Source of the DNA: Streptosporangium canum
GTDB taxonomy: Bacteria; Actinomycetota; Actinomycetes; Streptosporangiales; Streptosporangiaceae
Direction: 5' to 3'
Length of the DNA: 64,000 bases
NCBI RefSeq assembly: GCF_900113865.1
Contig: NZ_FOQY01000025.1
Span: forward strand, 1-64,000
Part shown: in pieces, positions 50,963 through 61,203 of the stretch
Layout of the letters: each line of letters starts with the position of its first letter
Position numbering within the stretch: the first letter of the stretch is position 1
Notes under the pieces: generated by a model
Seen by the model: the letters and a program-made list of their open reading frames with translations, nothing else
Databases searched by the model: none
Told to the model about the DNA's origin: nothing
Position numbers and translations under genes: made by a program

Positions 50963-53900
50963 ATGGGAACGCCTCCGTTGACATCTCCACTCGCCGAACT
51001 CCACGCACGCCTGCCCGAGCTCACGCTGCGCGATCAGCGGCGGCTGCGGCGCCGGCTCGACGGCGCGCGCAAGGTCAGAAACCGCGCCGCACAGCAGAAG
51101 ATCGCCGCGGAGATCACCGCCGACATCGAGAAGGCCGAGCGCCGGGTGGCCGCCCGCAGGGCCGGGGTGCCGGTGGTCACCTACCCGGAGGCGCTGCCGG
51201 TCAGCCAGCGCAAGGACGACATCCTGGAGGCGATCCGCGACCATCAGGTCGTGATCGTCGCCGGCGAGACCGGTTCCGGCAAGACGACCCAGCTCCCGAA
51301 GATCTGCCTGGAGCTGGGCCGGGGCGTCCGGGGCCTGATCGGCCATACCCAGCCCCGCAGGATCGCCGCCAGGACCGTGGCCGAGCGGGTCGCGGAGGAG
51401 CTCGACACCCAGCTCGGCGACGCCGTGGGCTACAAGGTGCGCTTCACCGACCAGGTGAGCGACGGCACGCTCGTCAAGGTGATGACCGACGGCATCCTCC
51501 TGGCCGAGCTGCAGACCGACCGCGACCTCGACCAGTACGACACGCTGATCATCGACGAGGCGCACGAGCGCAGCCTCAACATCGACTTCATCCTCGGCTA
51601 CCTCAAGCAGCTCCTCCCGAAGCGGCCGGACCTCAAGATCATCATCACCTCGGCCACCATCGACCCGGAGCGCTTCTCCCAGCACTTCGGCGACGCCCCG
51701 ATCGTCGAGGTCTCCGGCCGGACCTATCCGGTCGAGGTCCGCTACCGCCCGGTCGCCGAGGACGACGACCAGATCCAGGCGATCAGCAACGCCGTGGACG
51801 AGCTGTGCGCCGAGGGGCCGGGCGACATCCTGGTCTTCCTCAGCGGCGAGCGCGAGATCCGCGACACCGCCGACGCGCTGTCCAAGCGCAAGGACGCCGA
51901 GATCCTCCCGCTGTACGCCCGGCTGTCGGCGGCCGAGCAGCACAAGGTCTTCCAGCGGCACTCCGGCCGCCGGGTCGTGCTGGCCACCAACGTGGCCGAG
52001 ACCTCGCTGACCGTGCCCGGCATCAAATACGTGGTCGACCCCGGGTTCGCCCGCGTCTCCCGCTACAGCCACCGCACCAAGGTCCAGCGCCTGCCGATCG
52101 AGGCGATCTCCCAGGCCTCGGCCAACCAGCGCAAGGGCCGCTGCGGCCGTGTCTCCGAAGGCGTCTGCATCCGGCTGTACGAGGAGGACGACTTCCTCAC
52201 CCGGCAGGAGTTCACCGACCCGGAGATCCTGCGCACCAACCTCGCCTCGGTCATCCTGCAGATGACCTCGATCGGCCTGGGCGACATCGGGGCCTTCCCC
52301 TTCGTCGAGCCGCCGGACCAGCGCCAGGTCAAGGACGGCTACGACCTGCTCCAGGAGCTGGGCGCCTTCGACCAGGCCAGGCAGATGACCCCGCTCGGCC
52401 GCAAGCTGGCCGGCCTGCCGGTGGACCCCCGGCTGGCCCGCATGGTGCTGGAGGCCGACCACAACGGCTGCGTCCGCGAGGTCATGGTCATCGCCGCGGC
52501 GCTGTCCATCCAGGACCCGCGTGAGCGCCCGGCCGAGAAGCAGCAGGCCGCCGACGACAAGCACCGCCGCTTCGCCGACAAGGAGTCGGACTTCGTCTCC
52601 TACCTGAACCTGTGGGAATACCTCCAGGAGCAGCAGAAGGAGATGTCCTCCAGCGCGTTCCGGCGCCTGTGCAAGTCCGAGTTCCTCAACTACCTGCGCG
52701 TACGCGAGTGGCAGGACGTCTACAGCCAGCTCCGCCAGATGTCGAAGTCCCTCGGCGTGACGCTGAACAGCACCCCCGGCGACGAGCAGAAGATCCACAT
52801 CTCCCTGCTGTCCGGTCTGCTGTCCCACGTCGGCGTCAAGGACGTCGACAAGAAGACGGCCAACGACGGCCCCCGCCGTCCCGTCGCCGAACCGCGCAAG
52901 CCGTTCACCGAGTACATCGGCGCCCGCAACGCCCGCTTCGCCATCTTCCCCGGCTCCGCGCTGGCCAGGAAGCAGCCACTGTGGGTCATGTCCGCCGAGC
53001 TGGTGGAGACCTCCCGCCTCTGGGCCCGGGTCAACGCCAAGATCGAGCCCGAGTGGGTCGAGCCGCTCGCCCAGCACCTGATCAAACGCACCTACTCCGA
53101 GCCGCACTGGGAGAAGAACCAGGGCGCGGTGATGGCCTACGAGAAGGTCACGCTGTACGGCGTGCCGATCGTGGTCCAGCGGAAGATCAACTACGGCCGC
53201 ATCGACCCCGAGCTGAGCCGCGAGCTGTTCATCCGGCACGCTCTGGTCGAGGGCGACTGGGAGACCCACCACGCGTTCTTCAAGGAGAACCGGAGGCTTC
53301 TCGAGGAGGTCGAGGAGCTGGAGGAGCGGGCCCGCCGCCGCGACATCCTCGTCGACGACGAGACGCTGTTCGACTTCTACGACCAGCGCGTCCCCGCCGA
53401 CGTCGTCTCCGGGCGCCACTTCGACTCCTGGTGGAAGAAGACCAGGACCGACCAGCCCGACCTGCTCAGCTTCGAGAAGTCGATGCTGATCAGCGAGTCG
53501 GCGGGCGACGTCAGCCAGCGCGACTACCCTGACGTGTGGCGCCAGGGCGGCCTGCGCTTCCCGCTGACCTACCAGTTCGAGCCGGGCACCGACGCCGACG
53601 GCGTCACCGCGCACATCCCGCTCGCCCTGCTCAACCAGGTGAACGTCGAAGGCTTCGACTGGCAGATCCCCGGCCTGCGCGAGGAGCTCCTCACCGCGCT
53701 CATCCGGGCCCTGCCCAAGAACATCCGGCGCAACTTCGTGCCCGCCCCCAACTACGCCAAGCAGGTGCTCCAGCGGGCGGAGCCCACCCAGGAGCCGCTG
53801 CTCGCGGTGCTGGAGCGGGAGCTGCTCAACCTCACCGGCATCCAGGTGCCGCGCGAGGCGTGGCAGTCCGACCTCGTCCCCGACCACCTGAAGATCACCT

Positions 53901-54856
53901 TCCGGGTGATCGACGGCCGTAAGCACAAGCTGGCCGAGAGCAAGGATCTGGCCGACCTTAAACGGCGGCTCGCGCCCAAGCTCCGCCAGACCCTCTCAAG
54001 GGCCGCCGACGGGCTGGAGAAGTCGGGCCTGACCACGTGGAACGTGGGGGAGCTGCCCAAGACCTTCGAGCAGCGCCGGATGAAGGCCTATCCGGCGCTG
54101 GCCGACGAGGGCGCCACGGTGGCCGTGCGGATGTTCGAGACCGAGGCCGAGCAGCGCCGCGCCATGTGGGAGGGCACCCGCCGGCTGCTGCTGCTCAACA
54201 CCCCGTCCCCGGCCAAGTGGGTGCTGGGCCGTCTGAACAACCAGGCGAAACTCGCCCTCAGCCGCAGCCCGCACGCCGGTGCCACCGCCCTGTTCGATGA
54301 CTGCATCGCCTGCGCCGCCGACGAGCTGATGAGCCAGTACGGCGGGCCGGTCTGGGACGAGTCCGCTTTCACCGCCCTGCACGACAAGGTCCGCGCCGAG
54401 CTCTTCGACACCACCGCCGAGGTGGTCGCGAGAGTGGAGGGCATCCTCCGGGTCTGGCACTCGGTCGCCACCCTCCTGCCCGACGCCCGGTCCACCCCCG
54501 CGATCGAGGACATCCGCGACCAGGTCGCCGACCTGGTCTACCCCGGCTTCGTCACCGACACCGGCTGCAAACGCCTGCCGGACCTGCTCCGCTACCTCAA
54601 GGCGGCCGAGCGGCGGCTGGAGAAGCTGCCCGACGACCGGCTCCGCGACGAGGAGCGGATGCACCAGATCCACGACCTCGAGGACGACTACCACGACCTG
54701 GTCGAGAAGCTTCCCCCCGCCCGCCGTTCCGACGACGACGTCCGCCAGATCCGCTGGATGATCCAGGAGCTCAGGGTCAGCTACTTCGCCCAGACCCTCG
54801 GCACCCCGTATTCGATCTCCGACAAGCGCGTCCGCAAGGCCATGGACAACCTGTAG
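50963..54856 (+). CDS. hrpA: ATP-dependent RNA helicase HrpA
   Basis: A 1297-residue DEAH-box RNA helicase. Walker A GETGSGKTT is at 101-109 and DEAH at 198-201 (LIIDEAHERS). SATIDPERF and the motif VI region NQRKGRCGRVSEG follow, then the helicase-associated domains and the long HrpA-specific C-terminal part (DUF3418) to the end. HrpA unwinds RNA and, in Escherichia coli, rescues collided ribosomes. Length is normal. Start ATG 50963 lies in a leaderless-like context without a clear ribosome site. It is a single-gene unit. Confidence 0.96.
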   Translation: MGTPPLTSPLAELHARLPELTLRDQRRLRRRLDGARKVRNRAAQQKIAAEITADIEKAERRVAARRAGVPVVTYPEALPVSQRKDDILEAIRDHQVVIVAGETGSGKTTQLPKICLELGRGVRGLIGHTQPRRIAARTVAERVAEELDTQLGDAVGYKVRFTDQVSDGTLVKVMTDGILLAELQTDRDLDQYDTLIIDEAHERSLNIDFILGYLKQLLPKRPDLKIIITSATIDPERFSQHFGDAPIVEVSGRTYPVEVRYRPVAEDDDQIQAISNAVDELCAEGPGDILVFLSGEREIRDTADALSKRKDAEILPLYARLSAAEQHKVFQRHSGRRVVLATNVAETSLTVPGIKYVVDPGFARVSRYSHRTKVQRLPIEAISQASANQRKGRCGRVSEGVCIRLYEEDDFLTRQEFTDPEILRTNLASVILQMTSIGLGDIGAFPFVEPPDQRQVKDGYDLLQELGAFDQARQMTPLGRKLAGLPVDPRLARMVLEADHNGCVREVMVIAAALSIQDPRERPAEKQQAADDKHRRFADKESDFVSYLNLWEYLQEQQKEMSSSAFRRLCKSEFLNYLRVREWQDVYSQLRQMSKSLGVTLNSTPGDEQKIHISLLSGLLSHVGVKDVDKKTANDGPRRPVAEPRKPFTEYIGARNARFAIFPGSALARKQPLWVMSAELVETSRLWARVNAKIEPEWVEPLAQHLIKRTYSEPHWEKNQGAVMAYEKVTLYGVPIVVQRKINYGRIDPELSRELFIRHALVEGDWETHHAFFKENRRLLEEVEELEERARRRDILVDDETLFDFYDQRVPADVVSGRHFDSWWKKTRTDQPDLLSFEKSMLISESAGDVSQRDYPDVWRQGGLRFPLTYQFEPGTDADGVTAHIPLALLNQVNVEGFDWQIPGLREELLTALIRALPKNIRRNFVPAPNYAKQVLQRAEPTQEPLLAVLERELLNLTGIQVPREAWQSDLVPDHLKITFRVIDGRKHKLAESKDLADLKRRLAPKLRQTLSRAADGLEKSGLTTWNVGELPKTFEQRRMKAYPALADEGATVAVRMFETEAEQRRAMWEGTRRLLLLNTPSPAKWVLGRLNNQAKLALSRSPHAGATALFDDCIACAADELMSQYGGPVWDESAFTALHDKVRAELFDTTAEVVARVEGILRVWHSVATLLPDARSTPAIEDIRDQVADLVYPGFVTDTGCKRLPDLLRYLKAAERRLEKLPDDRLRDEERMHQIHDLEDDYHDLVEKLPPARRSDDDVRQIRWMIQELRVSYFAQTLGTPYSISDKRVRKAMDNL

Positions 54857-54951
54857 GGCAGACACCGGCCCTGACCGCGGCCGGCCCCGCGTACAAGGAA
54901 TCCGCCACGGCTGTGGAAGAACGCTGTCGCGGGCCGCCGGAGGTGGGGGGA

Positions 54952-55554
54952 CTACAGGAAGATCGAAGTGTCCAGCTCGAAGTCGACGGGGGAGGGGATC
55001 CGGACGGGTTTGCCGATCTGGGTCTGAGTGATGGTCTGGTAGGCGCCGTCCTCAGGGTCGCTGAGGACGGTGATCATTGGGGGCGAGGCCACTGGATCGA
55101 TGATCAGCATGATCGGAATGCCGCAACCCGCATAGATCCGGGGCTTCGTGGCGCGGTCCGTCTCCATGCTCCCTGGCGAGACGATCTCGGCCACCATGAT
55201 CAGTCCTGAGGAGAGGATCTCCCGGTCCCCCCAGAGCGGAGCGTCCCTGAGGGCCAGGCAGTAGTCGGGGATCACGGTGTCGCGTGGCCCCTCGATGCAG
55301 ACGTCGACGTTTCCCGCAAAGCTCTCCCAGTCGTTTTCGTCCAAGATGGGGAGCAGTGCGAAGGCCAGGTGCATGGCGATGCGGCCATGCCGGGGGATGC
55401 CAGAAGGACTCAAGATGAGATTCCCGTCGATGATCTCAGCGCGGAGGCGGAGAGTGGGGGGAAGAGACTCGAAGAACTCCCTCGGTGTGGGGGGTAGTGG
55501 GTGGTCTTCCGCGGGGGTATGCCGAGGGAGTCGTCCCTGCGCTGTCATCACCAT
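54952..55554 (-). CDS. Uma2-family (DUF820) restriction-endonuclease-like protein
   Basis: A 200-residue protein of the PD-(D/E)xK-like Uma2 family, which is abundant in actinomycetes and cyanobacteria. Recognisable parts are LRAEIIDGNLILSPSG, VIPDYCLAL (the Pro-Asp pair) and MVAEIVSPGS (the Glu). The later KPRIYAGCGIPIMLIID segment contains the Lys-like position. DNA cleavage is predicted by fold but the biological role is unknown. ATG 55554 has AAGGGG upstream; 55548 is an alternative. It stands alone. Confidence 0.9.
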   Translation of the reverse strand: MVMTAQGRLPRHTPAEDHPLPPTPREFFESLPPTLRLRAEIIDGNLILSPSGIPRHGRIAMHLAFALLPILDENDWESFAGNVDVCIEGPRDTVIPDYCLALRDAPLWGDREILSSGLIMVAEIVSPGSMETDRATKPRIYAGCGIPIMLIIDPVASPPMITVLSDPEDGAYQTITQTQIGKPVRIPSPVDFELDTSIFL

Positions 55555-55752
55555 GGGTTCATGCCCCTTCGTGTTCGAACAAACACCCTAAGTGTTCCAT
55601 GGGGTTCCCCGGGGAACGCGAGATATGCGCAACGGTTATCGGCGCGCGACCGGGTGCAGACACATCTCGACAGGTCGTACTCCGGTAGGACCTGTCCGGC
55701 GTGCCCCGCCGTACTCCCATAGGATCGGGGAACCGGACGGAGGGGGAGCATC

Positions 55753-56412
55753 GTGGTGCGGGCGCTGGTGTTCGATGTCGGGGAGACGCTGATCGACGAG
55801 ACGCGGATCTGGTCACGCTGGGCCGACCGGGTCGGTGTCACCCGGTTCACGATGCTCGGCGTGCTGGGCGGCATGGCCGCGCTCGACAGGTCCTTCGAGG
55901 AGGCCTTCCAGCTCGTCAGGCCCGGCTTCGATGTCGAGGCCGAGCAGGAGGCCTGGAAGCGGGACGACCCCGACGGGCTCCGGGTGAACTTCGACGCCGA
56001 CGACCTCTATCCGGACGTGCGGGCCGGCCTGGCCGCGCTGCGCGACCTGGGGTTCGAGGTGATCATCGCGGGCAACCAGCCGCCGCAGGCCTACGACGCG
56101 TTGGCCGCGATGGACCTGCCCGTCGACGCGATCCACACCTCCGACGGCTGGGGCGTCTCCAAGCCCGATCCGGGGTTCTTCGCCAAGGTCGTCGCGGTGT
56201 CGGGCCGGGAGCCCGGGGAGATCCTCTACGTGGGCGACCGGCTCGACAACGACGTCCGTCCCGCCCGTGCGGCCGGTATGTGGACGGCGCTGATCCGCCG
56301 GGGTCCCTGGGGTCATCTCCACGCCGCGCGCCCCGAGGCGGCTGAGGCCGACTTCGTCGTCGACGACTTCCCCGCCCTCGTCGCGGCGCTGACCCACAAG
56401 ACGGCCGGGTGA
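55753..56412 (+). CDS. HAD-family hydrolase
   Basis: A 219-residue haloacid-dehalogenase-type phosphatase. Motif I is VFDVGETLIDET with the nucleophile Asp, motif II lies in VIIAGNQPPQ, the motif III Lys is in WGVSKPDPGFF and motif IV is VGDRLDNDVRPA. A helical cap of about 80 residues sits between motifs I and II. Substrate is not predictable. GTG 55753 follows GGAGGGGGAGC. It converges with the DUF5709 gene over a strong hairpin. Confidence 0.92.
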   Translation: MVRALVFDVGETLIDETRIWSRWADRVGVTRFTMLGVLGGMAALDRSFEEAFQLVRPGFDVEAEQEAWKRDDPDGLRVNFDADDLYPDVRAGLAALRDLGFEVIIAGNQPPQAYDALAAMDLPVDAIHTSDGWGVSKPDPGFFAKVVAVSGREPGEILYVGDRLDNDVRPARAAGMWTALIRRGPWGHLHAARPEAAEADFVVDDFPALVAALTHKTAG

Positions 56413-56422
56413 CCACTGCCGG

Positions 56423-56460
56423 CCACCGGCGGGCGGTCACCGGTGGCGGGCCGCCGGTGG
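56423..56460. terminator. Bidirectional hairpin terminator
   Basis: CCACCGGCGG (56423-56432) pairs with CCGCCGGTGG (56451-56460) over an 18-base loop, between the convergent HAD and DUF5709 genes. Confidence 0.65.
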
Positions 56461-56513
56461 TGTCCCCTGCCGGGGGACCCGCCGGTGACCAGGCCGGGGT
56501 CCGAGGTCCCGCG

Positions 56514-56828
56514 TCAGGCGTCGGGGTCGATGTGGATGGCGCGCTCCTCGGCTGACAGGTCGCCGTCGTCGGCGCCGACATCCCGGGCGTACTCCTCGGA
56601 CGTCTCGTCCGGGCCGATGCCCTCGTCCGGTGCCACGAGGCGGTTCCCCTCGCGCGGCGCCCGCTCGTGGTCCGGGGCCTCGCGCCAGAGGCGTTCGTCG
56701 AGGGTGTCCCGGTGCTCGGGGTCGTCCGCACGGATCTCGTGGTTGAGGCCGAGGTCGTCGGTCCACTCCTCGACCTCGACCGCCTGCTCGTCGCTCAGAC
56801 CCTTACGGTCTGGGGGCATTTCACTCAT
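56514..56828 (-). CDS. DUF5709-type acidic small protein
   Basis: A 104-residue, strongly acidic and probably disordered protein. It has EEWTDDLGLNHEIRADDPEH, then NRLVAPDEGIGPDETSEEYA and the C-terminal DVGADDGDLSAEERAIHIDP, a pattern shared by the actinobacterial DUF5709 family. The function is unknown. The start ATG at 56828 is followed by a serine-rich MSEMPPDRKG. Upstream, the next gene on the same strand starts 40 bases away but has its own stop, so the two may be co-transcribed. Confidence 0.82.
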   Translation of the reverse strand: MSEMPPDRKGLSDEQAVEVEEWTDDLGLNHEIRADDPEHRDTLDERLWREAPDHERAPREGNRLVAPDEGIGPDETSEEYARDVGADDGDLSAEERAIHIDPDA

Positions 56829-56867
56829 ATCGCCGCCCTACCCGTTCTGTCGCGGAAAACCCCCCGG

Positions 56868-58406
56868 TCAGAGTCCGGTGGCGGCCCCGATGACCGATCG
56901 CGGATCGGCCGCCCCGGCCAGGACGCCCGAGGGCAGCAGGTCGATCAGGTGGGCGTGGCCGAAGGCGGAGCCGTACGGCGCGGCGCCGACGGGGTGGCCC
57001 CGGTCGCGCAGGCCGTCGCTCCACGGGCCGCCGGCCTCGACCTCGACCATGGCCTGGTCGGGGGCGTCCCAGGTGTCGAAGCCGGTGCCGCCGGAGGCCA
57101 GCCGCCAGCGGGCGGCGCCGATGGCCTCACCGGGTGTCTGGCCGTGGGCGAGCAGCCGGGTCAGGATCTGGAGCAGGATCTGCGGCTGGGCGTCGCCGCC
57201 CATCGTGCCCACGACCGAGCGGAGCGACCCGTCGGGGCGGGTGACGAGGGCGGGCACGAGGGTGTGCGGCGGGCGCCGGCCGGGGCCGTACTCGGCGGGG
57301 TGGCCCGGGACCAGCGAGAACCCGATGCCGCGGTTGTGCAGGTTGATGCCGGTGCGAGGCTCGAAGACCATTCCGCCGAATCCGGCGGCGTTGGACTGGA
57401 TCAGCGAGACGCCCATGCCGTCGCCGTCCACCGCGCACAGGTAGGTGGTGTCGCCCGGCGAGGTGAGGTCGCGGACCACGACCCGGCGGTCCGGGTGGAT
57501 CAGGGCGCGGCGCGCGGCGGCCGAGCCCAGCGCCTCCTCGACGGAGGCGCCGTCGAACAGCACCTCCGGCCGGTCGTGCCCGGCCATCCGCGCGGCCTCC
57601 ACCAGCAGATGCGCCCAGAGCGGGTCGGCCGGGTCGGAGGGCAGGTCGAGTCCCTCGGCGATGTCGAGGGCCAGCAGCAGCAGGTATCCCTGCGAGTTGG
57701 GCGGCATGGTCCACACGTCGTGCCCGAAGGCCCTCACCCGCAGCGGATCCACCCATTCGGCGCTCTCCTCGGCGAGATCGTCCTCGGTGTACTCGCCGCC
57801 GCCGACCTCGAGCAGCCCCCGGCCGAACTCGCCGAGGTAGAACCCGTCGCGGCCGTCGGCCAGGGCCTCCAGCGCCCGCGCCACCCCGGGCCGCCTGATC
57901 AGGTCGCCGGCCTGCCGGGCCGAGGCGAAGTCCTCGCACAGCGGGCCGACCGTCTCCAGGGCGGGGATCATCAGCGGCGAGGCGGGGAAACCGTCACGGG
58001 CGTGCCCGATCGCCGGTGCCAGCACCTCTGCCGCCGTCAGCCTGCCGTACCGGCCGTGCAGGGCCAGCCAGCCGTCCGCGCAGCCCGGCACCGGGGTCGA
58101 GCGGACGTCGTGGCGGTGCGGCATGCGGTCGTGCCCCTCGGCGCGCAGCCGCTCGGGGTCGGCGCCCGATCCGGCCCGCCCGGAGGCGTTGAGCGCCGCG
58201 GGCGCGCCGGTGCCGTCGTGGACGAGCGCGAACAGATCGCCGCCCAGCCCGCACATGTGCGGGGCGGTCACCGCCAGCACGGCGTTCGCCGCGATCGCCG
58301 CGTCGGCCGCCGAACCTCCCCGCTCCAGCATGGCCACACCCGCGCTGGAAGCGAGGTGATCGACCGTACAGACCATTCCAGAGCGCGCATAACGGGTGTT
58401 GAGCAT
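56868..58406 (-). CDS. Gamma-glutamyltransferase family protein
   Basis: A 512-residue Ntn-hydrolase of the gamma-glutamyltransferase family. The self-cleavage and catalytic Thr lie in PGDTTYLCAVDGDGMGVSLI, with large-subunit landmarks GGSAADAAIAAN and PHMCGLGGDLFA upstream. VVGTMGGDAQPQILLQIL marks the C-terminal part. No signal peptide is visible, so it appears cytosolic, as for many actinobacterial GGT-like hydrolases acting on glutathione-type or other gamma-glutamyl compounds. ATG 58406 begins MLNTRYARSG, close to the conserved start of the family. Confidence 0.92.
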   Translation of the reverse strand: MLNTRYARSGMVCTVDHLASSAGVAMLERGGSAADAAIAANAVLAVTAPHMCGLGGDLFALVHDGTGAPAALNASGRAGSGADPERLRAEGHDRMPHRHDVRSTPVPGCADGWLALHGRYGRLTAAEVLAPAIGHARDGFPASPLMIPALETVGPLCEDFASARQAGDLIRRPGVARALEALADGRDGFYLGEFGRGLLEVGGGEYTEDDLAEESAEWVDPLRVRAFGHDVWTMPPNSQGYLLLLALDIAEGLDLPSDPADPLWAHLLVEAARMAGHDRPEVLFDGASVEEALGSAAARRALIHPDRRVVVRDLTSPGDTTYLCAVDGDGMGVSLIQSNAAGFGGMVFEPRTGINLHNRGIGFSLVPGHPAEYGPGRRPPHTLVPALVTRPDGSLRSVVGTMGGDAQPQILLQILTRLLAHGQTPGEAIGAARWRLASGGTGFDTWDAPDQAMVEVEAGGPWSDGLRDRGHPVGAAPYGSAFGHAHLIDLLPSGVLAGAADPRSVIGAATGL

Positions 58407-58498
58407 GACGAGAGCGTACGGCTTCCTTTACCGGACATTGAACGAGTGGTCCGCCGCCACCCGACGGGGATGCGCGACCGTGGCGCGCGGCGGCCATG

Positions 58499-60280
<1,782 letters not shown>

Positions 60281-60296
60281 GCAACTCCTTTGTGAT

Positions 60297-60308
60297 GTTT
60301 GCTCAAAC
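60297..60308. promoter_or_regulatory. Palindrome in the ABC/MarR divergent promoter
   Basis: GTTTGCTCAAAC is a symmetric 12-base site (GTTTG-CT-CAAAC) in the 78-base gap between the two divergent starts. MarR-type regulators often bind such sites to repress both genes. Confidence 0.55.
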
Positions 60309-60358
60309 AGAGGTTAGCTCACAATCATTCCCGCGGACAATGAGATAAGTTCAGGGGC

Positions 60359-60775
60359 GTGGAGACGGAACTGGCCGATCTTGTGCACGGCGTCGGCCAT
60401 CGACTGCGGCGCGGTTACGGCGAGCGGCTCGGGCCGCTCGGGTTGAGCCCCGGCCAGGCGCGGGCGCTGAGAGTGATCGCCGACGCCGAGCCGCCGCTCA
60501 AGATGGTGCAGCTCGCCGAGAGGCTCAGGATCGTGCCGCGCTCGGTCACCCCCGTCGTGGACGCCCTGGAGGAGGCCGGCCTGGTCCGCCGGGAGGTCGA
60601 TCCGGCCAGCCGCCGTTCCACCCTGCTGGTGATAACCCCCGAGGGCAGGGTGGAGTACGGCCGGGTGCGCGAGGCGCGCAGGAAGGTGGCCGAGGAGCTG
60701 TTCGCGGTGCTCACCCCCGAACAGCGGGAGCAGTTGCGGGACCTGTTGAGCGTGGTCGACCACCAGACCGGTTAG
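60359..60775 (+). CDS. MarR-family transcriptional regulator
   Basis: A 138-residue winged-helix protein. The recognition region LRIVPRSVTPVVDALEEAGL and the wing VREVDPASRRSTLLVITPEG are clear. GTG 60359 starts METELADLVHGVG; a later start would cut into the first helix. It diverges from the ABC exporter gene, an arrangement in which the regulator usually represses the transporter until an exported compound binds. The ligand is unknown. Confidence 0.9.
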   Translation: METELADLVHGVGHRLRRGYGERLGPLGLSPGQARALRVIADAEPPLKMVQLAERLRIVPRSVTPVVDALEEAGLVRREVDPASRRSTLLVITPEGRVEYGRVREARRKVAEELFAVLTPEQREQLRDLLSVVDHQTG

Positions 60776-61035
60776 CGCCCGTCAGTCCCACCGGTCCGTC
60801 GGGAGGATACGGGTGTCCGGCAGCGGGAAGTGCTCCCGGGCCGGCGGGACGGGGTGAGGTCGGGGTAGGCGGCCTCGATCTCCCGGCGCGGGCCGATCCG
60901 GATCACCCGGTCGCCCCGGACGGCGACGGCGCCGTCGACGGGCGGCTCGCAGACGGGGAGGACGAGGGGCGCGATGTGCACGACGACCGGCGGGAGCGCA
61001 CGCGTGCCGATGCCGTGGCCCGCACGCGTGGGCAT
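60772..61035 (-). pseudogene. Amidohydrolase N-terminal relic
   Basis: The minus strand begins with an amidohydrolase-style first beta domain: HIAPLVLPVCEPPVDGAVAV, then RGDRVIRIGPRREIEAAYPD. The frame then shifts, and the bases that follow encode AREHFPLPDTRILPTDRWD in another frame before a stop. The HxH metal motif and the whole barrel are missing. I read it as a gene reduced by a large internal deletion. Only the first 45 residues support the family call. Confidence 0.5.
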
Positions 61036-61203
61036 AGACACTCCTGGCTGTTTGTCCCTTTAGAGAGATTAAGGGCATCGACCTGCCGATCTCAAATGTC
61101 GCATCGGCGGACCGCGGCGCGGCACGTTTTCCTACACCTGACAGATGACCTTCCTACAGAAGATGATTGATCGCTGCTAAAGCGGTCTATAGCGTCATTT
61201 GTC

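Noticed and set aside
50879..53926. 1015-residue open frame on the minus strand
   Set aside because: Antisense to hrpA; composition of a shadow frame, no motif and no ribosome site.
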